From Burkholderia pyrrocinia (GTDB taxonomy: Bacteria; Pseudomonadota; Gammaproteobacteria; Burkholderiales; Burkholderiaceae): 64,000 bases of DNA. Numbering within the stretch: the first letter of the stretch is position 1; each line of letters begins with the position of its first letter. Of the stretch, positions 1 to 8,491 are shown one piece after another. The position numbers were made by a program, and so were the translations under genes. The notes below the pieces were generated by a model that was given only the letters and a program-made list of their open reading frames with translations, was not told where the DNA came from and did no database searches. The stretch lies in contig NZ_CP024902.1 in the NCBI RefSeq assembly GCF_003330765.1, forward strand, positions 2,046,001 through 2,110,000. The letters are read 5' to 3'.

Positions 1-9
1 GACGGCCGG

Positions 10-975
10 TTAGCTTCCGGGCGCCGCGCCGTCCAGCAACTGCCGCCAGCCACCGAGAAATCCGATGCCGGGCCCCGGCATCCACAGGCCGCGCTGCGCA
101 GCTTCCAGATGGATCAGCGTCTGGTCCGCACAGAACAGGGCCATCAGCGCATCGTGGTTGTCGCGCATCCAGTCCGGCACAGCATCGCGCCGCGTCGCTG
201 CATAGGCCTGCAGGCCTGCGTCCCATCGCCATGCATCGAATACGAAGCGATCGTCCCTGCCCGCATCGCGCGACAGCGCAAACAGCGCAAAGGCCGCTTC
301 GAGCCACTGCGCGCCCTGCCCGACATCGTCGAAATCGAGCACGCCATTCACCGCGCGGCCTACATACAGCAGGTTGCCCGCGTGATAGTCGCCGTGCAGC
401 CAATGCACCGGCCCCGTCAGCCAGCGTGCCGCGGCGGCGAGATGCGCGCCGATCCGCCGGATCATCGTCTCGTAGTGGCTGCCCCAATCGCCCGGCAAGG
501 ACGGCATCGCGCGCGCCGATACGCGCGCATGGCGCGCCGACAGCCACGCCAGCGGCGCCGATTCGCTTGCGGGTATCGCCTCCAATGCCGCATGCAGATG
601 TGCCAGCGTGCGCATCGCATCGATCGCGCCCGCTTGCGCATCGTCGGGCAGGCCGGGACTGCCGTCGATATGCTCGAACAGATGCAGCCAGCTTCCATTG
701 GGGGCCTGCGCACCGGATTGCGCGTCCACGGTCGGCCTCAGTCGCGGCAGCGCGGGCAGCATCGACGCTGTGCGCGGATGGCCGAGATGGTCGAGTATCG
801 ACGCCTCGCGATGCACCTGCTCGACCGGTTTGCCGGACCACGACACGCGCAGCACCGCGTGGCCCGAATCGCACTCGACGAGATACGTTTTGTTAGTATG
901 GCCCGACGACAGCGCCTGCATGCGCGCCGGCCTGATGTTCCAGTGCCGGTGAAGCCAAGGTTCCAGCGTTTTCAC
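10..975 (-). CDS. Kinase-fold phosphotransferase (APH/choline kinase family)
   Basis: The 321-residue product has the aminoglycoside phosphotransferase/choline kinase fold. The catalytic motif HGDYHAGN is at about residues 194-201 and the metal-binding DFDD at 214-217. This superfamily phosphorylates hydroxyl groups of small molecules with ATP; the substrate here cannot be read from sequence. I chose a GTG start because AGGAG lies just upstream; an in-frame ATG at 1002 would overlap the divergent CmcI-like gene. The gene faces away from that gene and lies on the same strand as the 1647-6531 operon, whose end it follows. It is one of two such kinases within 6 kb, which suggests a shared biosynthetic role. 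The stop is 10 bases from the window edge, so downstream context is unseen. Confidence 0.8.
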   Translation of the reverse strand: MKTLEPWLHRHWNIRPARMQALSSGHTNKTYLVECDSGHAVLRVSWSGKPVEQVHREASILDHLGHPRTASMLPALPRLRPTVDAQSGAQAPNGSWLHLFEHIDGSPGLPDDAQAGAIDAMRTLAHLHAALEAIPASESAPLAWLSARHARVSARAMPSLPGDWGSHYETMIRRIGAHLAAAARWLTGPVHWLHGDYHAGNLLYVGRAVNGVLDFDDVGQGAQWLEAAFALFALSRDAGRDDRFVFDAWRWDAGLQAYAATRRDAVPDWMRDNHDALMALFCADQTLIHLEAAQRGLWMPGPGIGFLGGWRQLLDGAAPGS

Positions 976-1000
976 GTCACTCCTACTCGTTGCATTGACC

Positions 1001-1690
1001 ATGTCAGAGCGTCCTTCGGCCCGCATGCGGGACATCAACATCGAATGGCTGACACGCGCCGCCGAATTCGACCATCTGTTCCAGACGCGCTGGCTCGGCG
1101 AGCGCTTCTTCCATCTGCCCGGCGACATGCTCGCGCTCCAGGAACTGATCTGGCGCGAGCGCCCCGACTGCATCGTGCAGACCGGCATCGCGGCGGGCGG
1201 CGGCGTCGTGTTCTCCGCGTCGATGCTGGAATTGACGGGCGATCGCGGCCGCGTCGTCGCGATCGAACCGCGCCTGCGCGACGAGGTCAGACAGCGCCTG
1301 CAATCGCACCGGCTCGCCCATCGCATGGAACTGATCGAAGGCGAGTCGTGCGCGGCCGATACGCTCGCATCGGTGCGCGCGCAGATTCGCGACGGCGCGC
1401 GCGTGATGGCGATCCTCGATCTCACGCATACCCACGCGCACGTGCTGCGCGAGCTCGAATGCTATGCCGCACTCGTGACGCCCGGCAGCTACGCGATCGT
1501 GATGGATACCATCATGGAGTATCTGCCGGCATCGATGTTCGACGGCAAGCCGTACGGCAAAGGCAACAACCCGGCCACGGCCGTGCGTGAATTTCTCGCC
1601 CGCGACGACCGGTTCGAAGTCGACCAGGACATCGAAGACCGCGTGCTCATGACGCTGTCGCCAGGCGGCTTCCTGAAGCGAGTTCGCTGA
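1001..1690 (+). CDS. CmcI-family protein (cephalosporin hydroxylase/rhamnosyl O-methyltransferase-like)
   Basis: The 229-residue product matches the CmcI family. It has a SAM-fold glycine-rich segment (QTGIAAGGG), a central LDLTHTHAHV segment aligning with the family's conserved LDSNHTHDHV, a VMDT motif, a GNNP loop and a C-terminal GGFLKR. Members were named for cephalosporin 7-hydroxylation but are SAM-fold enzymes, and several are sugar or antibiotic O-methyltransferases. It is the only plus-strand gene in the first cluster. Its 3' end overlaps the convergent glycosyltransferase gene by 44 bp. ATG at 1001 is used; ATG at 1025 is an alternative and no strong ribosome binding site decides between them. 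Methyl transfer onto the cluster's product is the more likely role, as inference. Confidence 0.8.
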   Translation: MSERPSARMRDINIEWLTRAAEFDHLFQTRWLGERFFHLPGDMLALQELIWRERPDCIVQTGIAAGGGVVFSASMLELTGDRGRVVAIEPRLRDEVRQRLQSHRLAHRMELIEGESCAADTLASVRAQIRDGARVMAILDLTHTHAHVLRELECYAALVTPGSYAIVMDTIMEYLPASMFDGKPYGKGNNPATAVREFLARDDRFEVDQDIEDRVLMTLSPGGFLKRVR

Positions 1691-2852
1691 TCAGGCGAGC
1701 GGCCTGCGCCGAGCCGTCGCGCGCGTAGCTCGCGCGGATCCGCGCCGCATGCTCGCGCAACGAACCCGGACACAACAGGCGTTCGAGCGCCTCGGCAATG
1801 TCCGCCACGCCGGCCTGCTGCAGATCCAGCCGGCAACCCGCGCCGGCCCGCTCGACGAAGTGCGCCGAATGGAACTGGTCGTTGCAGAACGGCGACAGCA
1901 GCATCGGCACGCCACAGGCGAGCGACTCCATCACCGAATTCGCGCCGCCGTGGCTGACGAACGCGTGGGTGCGCCGCAGCAGCGCCAGTTGCGGCGCATA
2001 ACGCACCGCGACGACGCGCGCGTCGTCGGCCGGCAGCAGATCCGAATCGATCAGTTCGCCCACCGACAGCACCAGTTGCGCCGACGTCGTGCGCGTCGCA
2101 TCGATGACCTTGGCGAACACATCCGGGTGGTAGTAAAGCTGGCTGCCGAGCGACATGTAGACGAGCGGGCGATCCGCGTCGAGGCGTTCCCACGGGAACG
2201 GCGTCTCGTCGCCGCGCGGGCCGGACGGCAGCGCGGGGCCGACCAGCTCGACACCCGGCGGCGGCGCGCCGACCAGCGCGTCGGTCGTGAACGCGAGCGT
2301 CAGATGCGGCGACAGGATGTCGCAACCGCGAAAGCGCGCGTCGAGCCCGTAGCGCGCAAACAGGCGCGTGCGTTCCGGCGCGAGCCATCGCACCGTGCGC
2401 AGCAGTTCCGAATCGAGATCGTCCGGCAGCACCGGATTCAGCGAATTGGACATCGCGACCCACGGCAGCCCTTCCAGTTCGGCGGCAATCGCCGCCGCAT
2501 AGAGCAGCGGATCGATCACGACGACGTCCGGCTGCCATTCGCGCAGGACCGCGCGGATGCCGTCCACCTGCGCGGGTGCAAGGTCGATCAGCAGCGTGCG
2601 GATCCAGTGCCGCAGCCAGTCGGCGTCGCGAATGTTCGCAGCGAAGCTCGCGCCGCGCGACAGGTCGTGCCGTTCGGGCGTCTCGCGCGGCCCGACGAAT
2701 GCGAAATCGCCGGCGCCATCGAGCTGCTCGCTGATGTCGGCCGGCGCGTAGAACGCAACGTCGCAGCCGGCGGCGCGCAGATGCTGGGCCGGGCCGATGC
2801 AGGGATTGACGTGACCCTTCTCGGGCACCACGCAAAACAGGATGCGTTTCAT
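1647..2852 (-). CDS. GT1-family glycosyltransferase (UDP-glycosyltransferase/MGT type)
   Basis: The 401-residue protein is a GT-B fold enzyme of the UGT/MGT type. The N-terminus MKRILFCVVPEKGHVNP is the usual acceptor-domain start. The C-terminal half carries SHGGANSVMESLACGVP and a nearby FCNDQ, which correspond to the nucleotide-sugar binding motif of this family. Such enzymes add a sugar to small hydrophobic acceptors such as macrolides, flavonoids and lipids. It is the last gene of the five-gene minus-strand set; its start is 7 bases after the stop of the asparagine-synthetase-like gene, so it is almost certainly cotranscribed. The sugar and acceptor are unknown. No membrane segment is evident, so it is probably cytoplasmic. 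Confidence 0.85.
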   Translation of the reverse strand: MKRILFCVVPEKGHVNPCIGPAQHLRAAGCDVAFYAPADISEQLDGAGDFAFVGPRETPERHDLSRGASFAANIRDADWLRHWIRTLLIDLAPAQVDGIRAVLREWQPDVVVIDPLLYAAAIAAELEGLPWVAMSNSLNPVLPDDLDSELLRTVRWLAPERTRLFARYGLDARFRGCDILSPHLTLAFTTDALVGAPPPGVELVGPALPSGPRGDETPFPWERLDADRPLVYMSLGSQLYYHPDVFAKVIDATRTTSAQLVLSVGELIDSDLLPADDARVVAVRYAPQLALLRRTHAFVSHGGANSVMESLACGVPMLLSPFCNDQFHSAHFVERAGAGCRLDLQQAGVADIAEALERLLCPGSLREHAARIRASYARDGSAQAARLISELASGSRLATAS

Positions 2853-2859
2853 CAGGGTC

Positions 2860-3912
2860 TCAGGTTGGGCGATGCGCAGCATCGAGGTGGTCGAGGATCA
2901 GGGTCAGCGTTGCCCACAGTACGCGTTCGGTATCCGCCTGCAGCGTGGGTGCGGCAAGACCGAGCAGGTCGGCTAGCGCGCGCGTACGGTCGCGATCGAG
3001 CAGCGCCGCGAGATCCATCGCCGGTGCGAGCCGCCCGCGCTTGGGGCCCTGCACGAGACGGTCCGGCAGATTCAGGCGCGCACCGAGATCGCGCAGGCAC
3101 TGCTTGTTCGGGTCGGGCGCGATGCTCGTCAGATGCCCGACGACGACGGCGTCGACAAACGGCGGATGCAGGTCGACCGACGCCGCATCGAACAACGCAT
3201 GGCACAACGGCAGATAGTTGGCCGACTGGTCGCGGCGCAGCACCTGATCCGCGCCGTCCCCGGTGATGGCCACTTCGACACCGTCCGCGGCCATCGCCTC
3301 GGCCAGCAGCAGCTTGGCGACCGGATGAAGGTTGAACATCGGTTCCTCGACCGCGTGGGTCGTTCTCGGCAGGGCGGCCACGAAATCGGCTTCGTTCGCA
3401 TGGACGATCTTCACGCTCGCCTGCATCTGCCCGGCCAGTTCGAGCGCCGCGTCGCGTTCGCAGTAGTCCGGCATGTCGGTGGCGAGGATGTAGGACGTCA
3501 CGCGTTGCTGCGCGCCGAGTTCGCGCAGCAACGCGAGCAGCAGCGCCGAATCGAGCCCGCCGCTCAGCGCCAGCGCGACGCGCTTGCCGCTGTCGAGCGC
3601 GCGCTGCAGCGACGCGCGCAGCACGGTCTCCAGATCGGCGCGCTGCGGCCGTTCGGGCGCCGGCTGCACCGCCAGCCCTTGCGGCGAACGGATCAGCGCA
3701 TGGCCGGGCGGCACCGCCAGCACGTCACGCAGCACGGTGCGGCCGAGCAAACGCTCGCCGCTCAGGTAGCCCGCGATGGCCGCCGCGTCCGGCGCGCCGG
3801 ACGGTTGCCCCGACGCGTGCAGTACGGTCCGGATACCGGATGCCGACAGGCCGCTGCGCGGATGGTAGTGCAGGCGATGGAAGCCGAACAGGTCGCGCGT
3901 GCCGACGATCAT
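2860..3912 (-). CDS. Asparagine-synthetase-like amide synthase lacking the glutaminase nucleophile
   Basis: The 350-residue product has the asparagine synthetase ATP-pyrophosphatase domain with the PP-loop SGGLDS at residues 117-122 and GDGAD at 218-222. Upstream of it only a remnant of a class II glutaminase domain remains (RDLFGFHRLHYHP at 6-18 aligns with the end of that domain). AsnB is about 550 residues and needs an N-terminal Cys2; here that Cys and roughly 120 residues are absent. Relatives without a working glutaminase include beta-lactam synthetases and lasso peptide cyclases, which form amides from internal or non-ammonia amines. The ATG overlaps the radical SAM stop (ATGA), indicating translational coupling. 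The exact reaction is unknown. Confidence 0.8.
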   Translation of the reverse strand: MIVGTRDLFGFHRLHYHPRSGLSASGIRTVLHASGQPSGAPDAAAIAGYLSGERLLGRTVLRDVLAVPPGHALIRSPQGLAVQPAPERPQRADLETVLRASLQRALDSGKRVALALSGGLDSALLLALLRELGAQQRVTSYILATDMPDYCERDAALELAGQMQASVKIVHANEADFVAALPRTTHAVEEPMFNLHPVAKLLLAEAMAADGVEVAITGDGADQVLRRDQSANYLPLCHALFDAASVDLHPPFVDAVVVGHLTSIAPDPNKQCLRDLGARLNLPDRLVQGPKRGRLAPAMDLAALLDRDRTRALADLLGLAAPTLQADTERVLWATLTLILDHLDAAHRPT

Positions 3913-4787
3913 GGATAACGAGCCTTCAAGGTGTCCACTTCGATGCGTTTCAGAATGCGATGCGGCGCCACCGGCGCGCTGCCGCCCTGGCAATGCAGGC
4001 ACGCTTCGAGCGGCGCCTCGCGTTGCAGATAGGCCAGCATCGCGTCGAGCATGCCCGCATCGTCGCGCAGCGGCAGGCCGTCGGACCGGAAATCCTTCTC
4101 GCCCTTGTAGAGCGTATGGAAATGCGCCGGACGCGTGCACGTGTAGAACATGCCGTCGCGAATCATATGGCAGCGCTCGCGGATCCAGCAATCGTGATAG
4201 AGGCGCTGCGCTTCATCGCGGTCCGTGCCGGGATGTGCGCGATTCATCGTCGTGAATACGTCCTGCACCTTCCAGTTCAGGCGCACGTCGAAACGCGCGG
4301 CCTGACGCTCGACATACGCGATCAGGTCAGGCAAAAGTGCCGGCTTCGGATAGCGCGAGATCGTCAGCGCATCCACCGCCTGCCAGAACGCGTCCGGCAT
4401 CTCGCCGAGCTTCAGCCCGTTCGTCGTGACGGAGATCACCGGCGCGATGCCCGTCGCGCGCACGCGTTCGATCAGTTCGACGAGGGCCGGATGCAGCAAC
4501 GGTTCGCCACCGACCAGTTTGAACATGCGCGGGCTCAATACCTTCGCGGCCTTGCGCAGATCGGCCTCGATCGATTCCGGGCTCGCATGCCACTCGGGCA
4601 GCAACGGCGACAGCGAGCAGCATTCCGCGCAGGTCAGGTTGCAGTGATCGACGATATGCGCTTCCAGCGAGCGCGTCCTGACGCGCCCGTCTTCGACGCG
4701 GTAATCGCGATCCAGCGGCGGCGGGAACACATGCTGCCGCTCGCCGGACGGCGTCGGATTCGAAATCGGGTTCAGATTCGCATTCAC
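3909..4787 (-). CDS. Radical SAM protein with C-terminal cysteine clusters
   Basis: The 292-residue protein has the radical SAM CxxxCxxC motif (CNLTCAEC, Cys49, Cys53, Cys56), which binds the [4Fe-4S] cluster that cleaves SAM, and a GGEPLLHP motif of the core barrel. Further cysteines in DCWIRERCHMI and CTRP, plus a terminal CLHC, suggest a SPASM or twitch-type auxiliary cluster domain. Such enzymes modify peptides, sugars or aminoglycoside-like molecules. The start is GTG, preceded by AGGAAG at good spacing; a nearby ATG is out of frame. The upstream kinase-fold gene ends one base before it, and the downstream gene overlaps by 4 bp, so this is a coupled operon. The substrate is not identifiable. 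Confidence 0.85.
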   Translation of the reverse strand: MNANLNPISNPTPSGERQHVFPPPLDRDYRVEDGRVRTRSLEAHIVDHCNLTCAECCSLSPLLPEWHASPESIEADLRKAAKVLSPRMFKLVGGEPLLHPALVELIERVRATGIAPVISVTTNGLKLGEMPDAFWQAVDALTISRYPKPALLPDLIAYVERQAARFDVRLNWKVQDVFTTMNRAHPGTDRDEAQRLYHDCWIRERCHMIRDGMFYTCTRPAHFHTLYKGEKDFRSDGLPLRDDAGMLDAMLAYLQREAPLEACLHCQGGSAPVAPHRILKRIEVDTLKARYP

Positions 4788-4788
4788 T

Positions 4789-5781
4789 TCAGCTTCCTGC
4801 TTCCACGCAACGGGAAAAGAAATCGACGAGACGGCCGCGCGCGTCCACCATCGCGGACGCCATCGTCACCGCCCCGTTCAGGTGCGCGGCGAAGCGCGAC
4901 GGATCGTCGAGCCAGCCTTGCACGACCCAGAGCTTCAGCGCGTGCTGCAGACAGGCGGCATCGACCGCCCATGCGATGCGCGCGGGATTCACCGGCCGGC
5001 CCCGTCGATACGCACGCACGAAGGCTTCCGCCAGGTGCGGCGCCTCCAGCGGCAGATGATTCAGGCAGCGCACCAGTTCGTATTCGCGCGGTGCGCCGAT
5101 CGACGCTTCCCAATCGAGGATCAGCGGCGGCAGCGTGCCCGTGAACAGATAGTTGAACTGGTTGTAGTCGTTGTGGATCGGGTGCTGCGGATCGTCGGCG
5201 GGAAACGCTTCGATGCTGCCGGGGTAGTAGCGGTCGAGCATGCGCAGCGCGAGGTCGACGTAGTGATACAGGTGCGCGGCGCTGTCGTTCGAGCGTGCGC
5301 GATTCATTGCGTCGAGCAGGCTGCGGCGTACTTCATCTGCGTCGATCGCAGTCAACCGCGCACGGATCGTGCCGAGCGATGACAGATGCAATTGCTCGAG
5401 GCTCAGGTGCAACGCGGCCAGGCTCGCGCCGAGCGCATCCCATTCGGCCGGCGAAAACGTGTCGTACGTTCTGAACTGCCCGGCTTCCCAGCGCGTCAGC
5501 ATCGCGTGCGAGCTCGGGACCGTCCACAGCAATGCGCCGGCCGTCGTGCGTTTCAGCGTCTGCACACGGAAGCGCGCATCGCCGTGCGTCTCGAAATGCG
5601 CGAGGACGGCGGCTTCCCTGGCCGCGCGCGCATGATGCCCGGGCGCGTAGAGCTTGACCGCTACGCCGCCGTCAGCGGTCGGCAGATGCCACACGCGTTC
5701 GCCGACCCGGCGCGGCGGCCCGCTTCGGCCGAGCGCGTAGGCGTCGCGGATCTCGTCGAAGGTGGCGGCGTGCGGGTTCAT
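4789..5781 (-). CDS. Kinase-fold phosphotransferase (APH family)
   Basis: The 330-residue protein belongs to the aminoglycoside phosphotransferase superfamily. It has the catalytic loop HNDYNQFN near residue 210 and the downstream metal-binding ILDWEAS. The N-terminal lobe shows VAVKLY, the likely ATP-binding lysine strand. It resembles homoserine or choline kinase-like members more than true resistance enzymes, but the substrate cannot be assigned. Its ATG abuts the stop of the FkbM-like gene with no intervening base, and its own stop is one base from the radical SAM start. It is only weakly similar to the other kinase at 10-975, so the two probably act on different hydroxyls. Confidence 0.8.
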   Translation of the reverse strand: MNPHAATFDEIRDAYALGRSGPPRRVGERVWHLPTADGGVAVKLYAPGHHARAAREAAVLAHFETHGDARFRVQTLKRTTAGALLWTVPSSHAMLTRWEAGQFRTYDTFSPAEWDALGASLAALHLSLEQLHLSSLGTIRARLTAIDADEVRRSLLDAMNRARSNDSAAHLYHYVDLALRMLDRYYPGSIEAFPADDPQHPIHNDYNQFNYLFTGTLPPLILDWEASIGAPREYELVRCLNHLPLEAPHLAEAFVRAYRRGRPVNPARIAWAVDAACLQHALKLWVVQGWLDDPSRFAAHLNGAVTMASAMVDARGRLVDFFSRCVEAGS

Positions 5782-6531
5782 TCAGATGTGCTCGGCCGGC
5801 CCGTGCCGATACGGATGGCCGGTAAGGAAGGTGTTGTGCCCGACGTAGCGCAGCTTGTACATCGCCGGCCGGAACAGCACCGAAGGATCGTTGTTCGCGA
5901 TGCCGAGCAGCGGATACAGGTCCTGCCGCACGAAGAACGCGTTGTTGCCCATGTCGTCGCAGCAGACGAGCTCATACCCCTTCTGCCTGCCGAGGTGAAC
6001 GAGCGATTCGAGGCTGGCGCCGTAATAGGTCGATCCGTCCCATTCGTGGTCCGGATTGAAGCACATGACCCAGCGCTCGGGCGGCGTGTAGTACGGGTTG
6101 TATTCGATCACGACGATGCGCGGCCGGAATGCCTGCAGGCCGCGCCACACCCAGTAGTCGTTGCCGTCGATATCGATCGACAGCAGGTCGAAGTCGGCCG
6201 GCGTGTTCGCATCGGCGAGCAACTGGTCCACCGTGTCGGGCTGCACGCGGTCGTGGTGCAGGCGGACGCGATCCGCGCCCGCGTAGTGGGCAGCGAGCTT
6301 GCCGAAGCGGTACGTGCTCCCCTCCACCAGCACGCCGCTCCAATCCTGTTCGCGCAGCAGCCGCGCGGTGTTGCTGTTGCGCAGGCCGTCGCTCGCGCCA
6401 ATGTCGACGCAGAAGCGGTTGGCCGGCGCGATCCGCTCCATCAGTCGCGCCAGGATGCTTTCCTCGGTGCCCTGCGCGTACAGGCTTTGCGCAAGGCCGG
6501 ACAGGTCGAGCGTGGGAGGATGGTCCTGCAT
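5782..6531 (-). CDS. FkbM-like SAM-dependent methyltransferase
   Basis: The 249-residue product shows a Rossmann SAM-binding motif, CVDIGASDG at residues 41-49, an acidic ribose-binding segment VLVEGS, and LLSIDIDGNDYWVW, which fits motif IV of FkbM-type methyltransferases. IVVIEYNP follows. FkbM relatives O-methylate sugars or polyketides and are common in surface polysaccharide clusters. It is the first gene of the minus-strand cluster, with a 13-base palindrome (6573-6585) about 40 bases upstream that may be its operator. No signal peptide is seen. Family assignment is good; the target is unknown. Confidence 0.75.
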   Translation of the reverse strand: MQDHPPTLDLSGLAQSLYAQGTEESILARLMERIAPANRFCVDIGASDGLRNSNTARLLREQDWSGVLVEGSTYRFGKLAAHYAGADRVRLHHDRVQPDTVDQLLADANTPADFDLLSIDIDGNDYWVWRGLQAFRPRIVVIEYNPYYTPPERWVMCFNPDHEWDGSTYYGASLESLVHLGRQKGYELVCCDDMGNNAFFVRQDLYPLLGIANNDPSVLFRPAMYKLRYVGHNTFLTGHPYRHGPAEHI

Positions 6532-6572
6532 CGAGGGGGCGGCTCCGGGTCGGAATGGGATCGGCGTTCGGT

Positions 6573-6585
6573 GGGTAATTTACCC
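6573..6585. promoter_or_regulatory. Palindrome upstream of the five-gene cluster
   Basis: GGGTAATTTACCC consists of 6-base arms (GGGTAA/TTACCC) around one base. It lies 42 bp upstream of the first gene of the cluster, in its only sizeable upstream gap. The position suits an operator, but no matching regulator gene is visible nearby. Confidence 0.35.
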
Positions 6586-6649
6586 GAAGTCGTTTGACGG
6601 AAGGAAGCTGGAATTCGCGACGCCGTCGGGCTTCGCCGGCGTGGACATG

Positions 6650-6683
6650 AAAAAGCCCGCATCGACGAGGCGTCGATGCGGGC
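6650..6683 (-). terminator. Rho-independent terminator after ybiT
   Basis: A perfect 13-bp stem (GCCCGCATCGACG and its complement) with a 3-base loop is followed on the minus strand by TTTTT. It sits about 85 bp past the ybiT stop and separates ybiT from the accessory cluster. Confidence 0.85.
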
Positions 6684-6766
6684 CTGATAGGTTTCCGGCG
6701 GCCTCGCTCCATGCGCCCGGCTTCATGCTGTCTAGCCGGGGCACGCGAACGAAAGCGTCAGGACAA

Positions 6767-8359
6767 TTACTCCTGCCCCTGGCTCGTCAGGAATTCCTCG
6801 TAATTACCGCCGAAGTCGAACAGCGTGCCGTCCGTCTTCACTTCGATGATCCGGTTGGCCAGCCCGCTCACGAATTCGCGGTCGTGCGAAACAAAGATCA
6901 GCGTGCCTTCGAATTGCTCGAGCGCGATCTGCAGCGACTCGATCGATTCCATGTCCATGTGGTTGGTCGGCTCGTCCATCAGCAGCACGTTGTGGCGGCC
7001 GAGCATCAGCTTGCCCCAGATCATGCGGCCCTTCTCGCCGCCCGACAGCACCTTCACCGACTTCCTGATGTCGTCCGACGAGAACAGCAGGCGGCCGAGC
7101 GTGCCGCGCACCATCGTCTCGTCGTCGCCGTCCTTGCGGTACTGGTCGATCCAGTCCATCAGCGTGATGTCGTTCGGGAACTCCTCGTACGTGTCCTGCG
7201 GCATGTAGCCGACATTCGCGTTCTCGGACCACTTCACCGTACCGTGTTCGAGCGCGAGCGCGCCGAGCAGCGAACGCAGCAGCGTCGTCTTGCCTGCACC
7301 GTTCTCACCGATGATCGCGATACGCTCGCCCGGCTGCACCGACAGGTTGAAGTTCTGGAAGATCGTGCGCTCGTACTTCTTCGTGATGTCTTCAGCGACC
7401 ACCGCGACGTTGTGCAGCTTCTTCTCGAACTCGAAGCGGATGAACGGGTTCTGGCGCGACGACGGCTTGAATTCCTCGATCTTGATCTTGTCGATCTGCT
7501 TCGCACGGCTCGTTGCCTGGCGGGCCTTCGACTTGTTCGCCGAGAAACGGCGCACGAAGTCCTGCAGTTCGGCGACCCGCTCCTTCGCACGCGTATTCGC
7601 CGCGGCCTGGCGCTCGCGCGCCTGCGCCGATGCGAGCATGTAGTCGTCGTAGGTGCCCGGCCAAACCTTCAGCGTGCCGAAGTCCATGTCGGCCATGTGC
7701 GTGCACACCGAGTTCAGGAAGTGACGATCGTGCGAGATGATGATCATCGTCGAGTTGTACTCGTTGAGCGTTTGCTCGAGCCAACGAATCGAGTTGATAT
7801 CGAGGTTGTTGGTCGGTTCGTCGAGCAGCAGCACGTCAGGCTTCGAGAACAGCGCCTGCGCGAGCAGCACGCGCAGCTTCCAGCCCGGCGCGACGTCGCT
7901 CATCGTGCCGCGGTGGAACTTCTCCTCGATGCCGATGCCGAGCAGCAGCGCGCCCGCGCGCGCCTCGGCGTCGTAGCCGCCGTATTCGGCGAACTTGCCC
8001 TCGAGCTCGGCCGCGTGCATGTAGTCGTCGTCGGTGGCTTCCGGGTTCGCGTAGATCGCGTCACGCTCGGTCATCGCGGCCCACATCTCGGTGTGACCCA
8101 TCATCACGACGTCGAGCACGCGCACGTCTTCGTACGCGAACTGGTCCTGGCGCAGCTTGCCGAGACGCACGTTCGGCTCCAGCGCGACGTTGCCGGCGCT
8201 CGGCTCGAGGTCGCTGCCGAGGATCTTCATGAACGTCGACTTGCCACAACCGTTCGCGCCGATCAGACCATAGCGGTTGCCCTCGCCGAATTTGACCGAG
8301 ATATTCTCGAACAGGGGCTTTGGCCCGAATTGCATCGTGATGTTGGCAGTAGAAAGCAC
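6767..8359 (-). CDS. ybiT: ABC-F ATPase, YbiT subfamily
   Basis: The 530-residue protein has two ABC ATPase domains and no membrane domain, as expected for ABC-F translation factors that act at the ribosomal E site. Walker A motifs are GANGCGKS (residues 34-41) and GENGAGKT in the second half, with [11 protein letters not shown] and [11 protein letters not shown]alker B segments. The opening [17 protein letters not shown] matches E. coli YbiT rather than EttA or Uup, and the length equals YbiT. The chosen GTG start aligns with the YbiT N-terminus; open sequence runs further upstream but lacks homology. The precise role is uncertain. It is monocistronic between two unrelated genes. Confidence 0.9.
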   Translation of the reverse strand: MLSTANITMQFGPKPLFENISVKFGEGNRYGLIGANGCGKSTFMKILGSDLEPSAGNVALEPNVRLGKLRQDQFAYEDVRVLDVVMMGHTEMWAAMTERDAIYANPEATDDDYMHAAELEGKFAEYGGYDAEARAGALLLGIGIEEKFHRGTMSDVAPGWKLRVLLAQALFSKPDVLLLDEPTNNLDINSIRWLEQTLNEYNSTMIIISHDRHFLNSVCTHMADMDFGTLKVWPGTYDDYMLASAQARERQAAANTRAKERVAELQDFVRRFSANKSKARQATSRAKQIDKIKIEEFKPSSRQNPFIRFEFEKKLHNVAVVAEDITKKYERTIFQNFNLSVQPGERIAIIGENGAGKTTLLRSLLGALALEHGTVKWSENANVGYMPQDTYEEFPNDITLMDWIDQYRKDGDDETMVRGTLGRLLFSSDDIRKSVKVLSGGEKGRMIWGKLMLGRHNVLLMDEPTNHMDMESIESLQIALEQFEGTLIFVSHDREFVSGLANRIIEVKTDGTLFDFGGNYEEFLTSQGQE

Positions 8360-8491
8360 GGCTGGTCCCGTTAAGAGATAAATCGACGGAAAACCGTGTA
8401 TTTTAGCAGGTGTCGGAGAAACTGCCGACCACACCGTTCCGGCCCCGCCAGTCTGCCCGCCACGCCGGGCACCTGACGGTGCCCTCGCGCA

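Noticed and set aside
1001..1690. Naming the CmcI-family gene as a beta-lactam biosynthesis enzyme
   Set aside because: No other cephamycin gene is present, and the family contains methyltransferases; the historical name is not evidence.
4101..4190. Longer upstream start for the asparagine-synthetase-like gene
   Set aside because: The extended frame runs into the radical SAM gene and lacks Cys2 or homology; the ATGA overlap at 3909-3912 is the better start.
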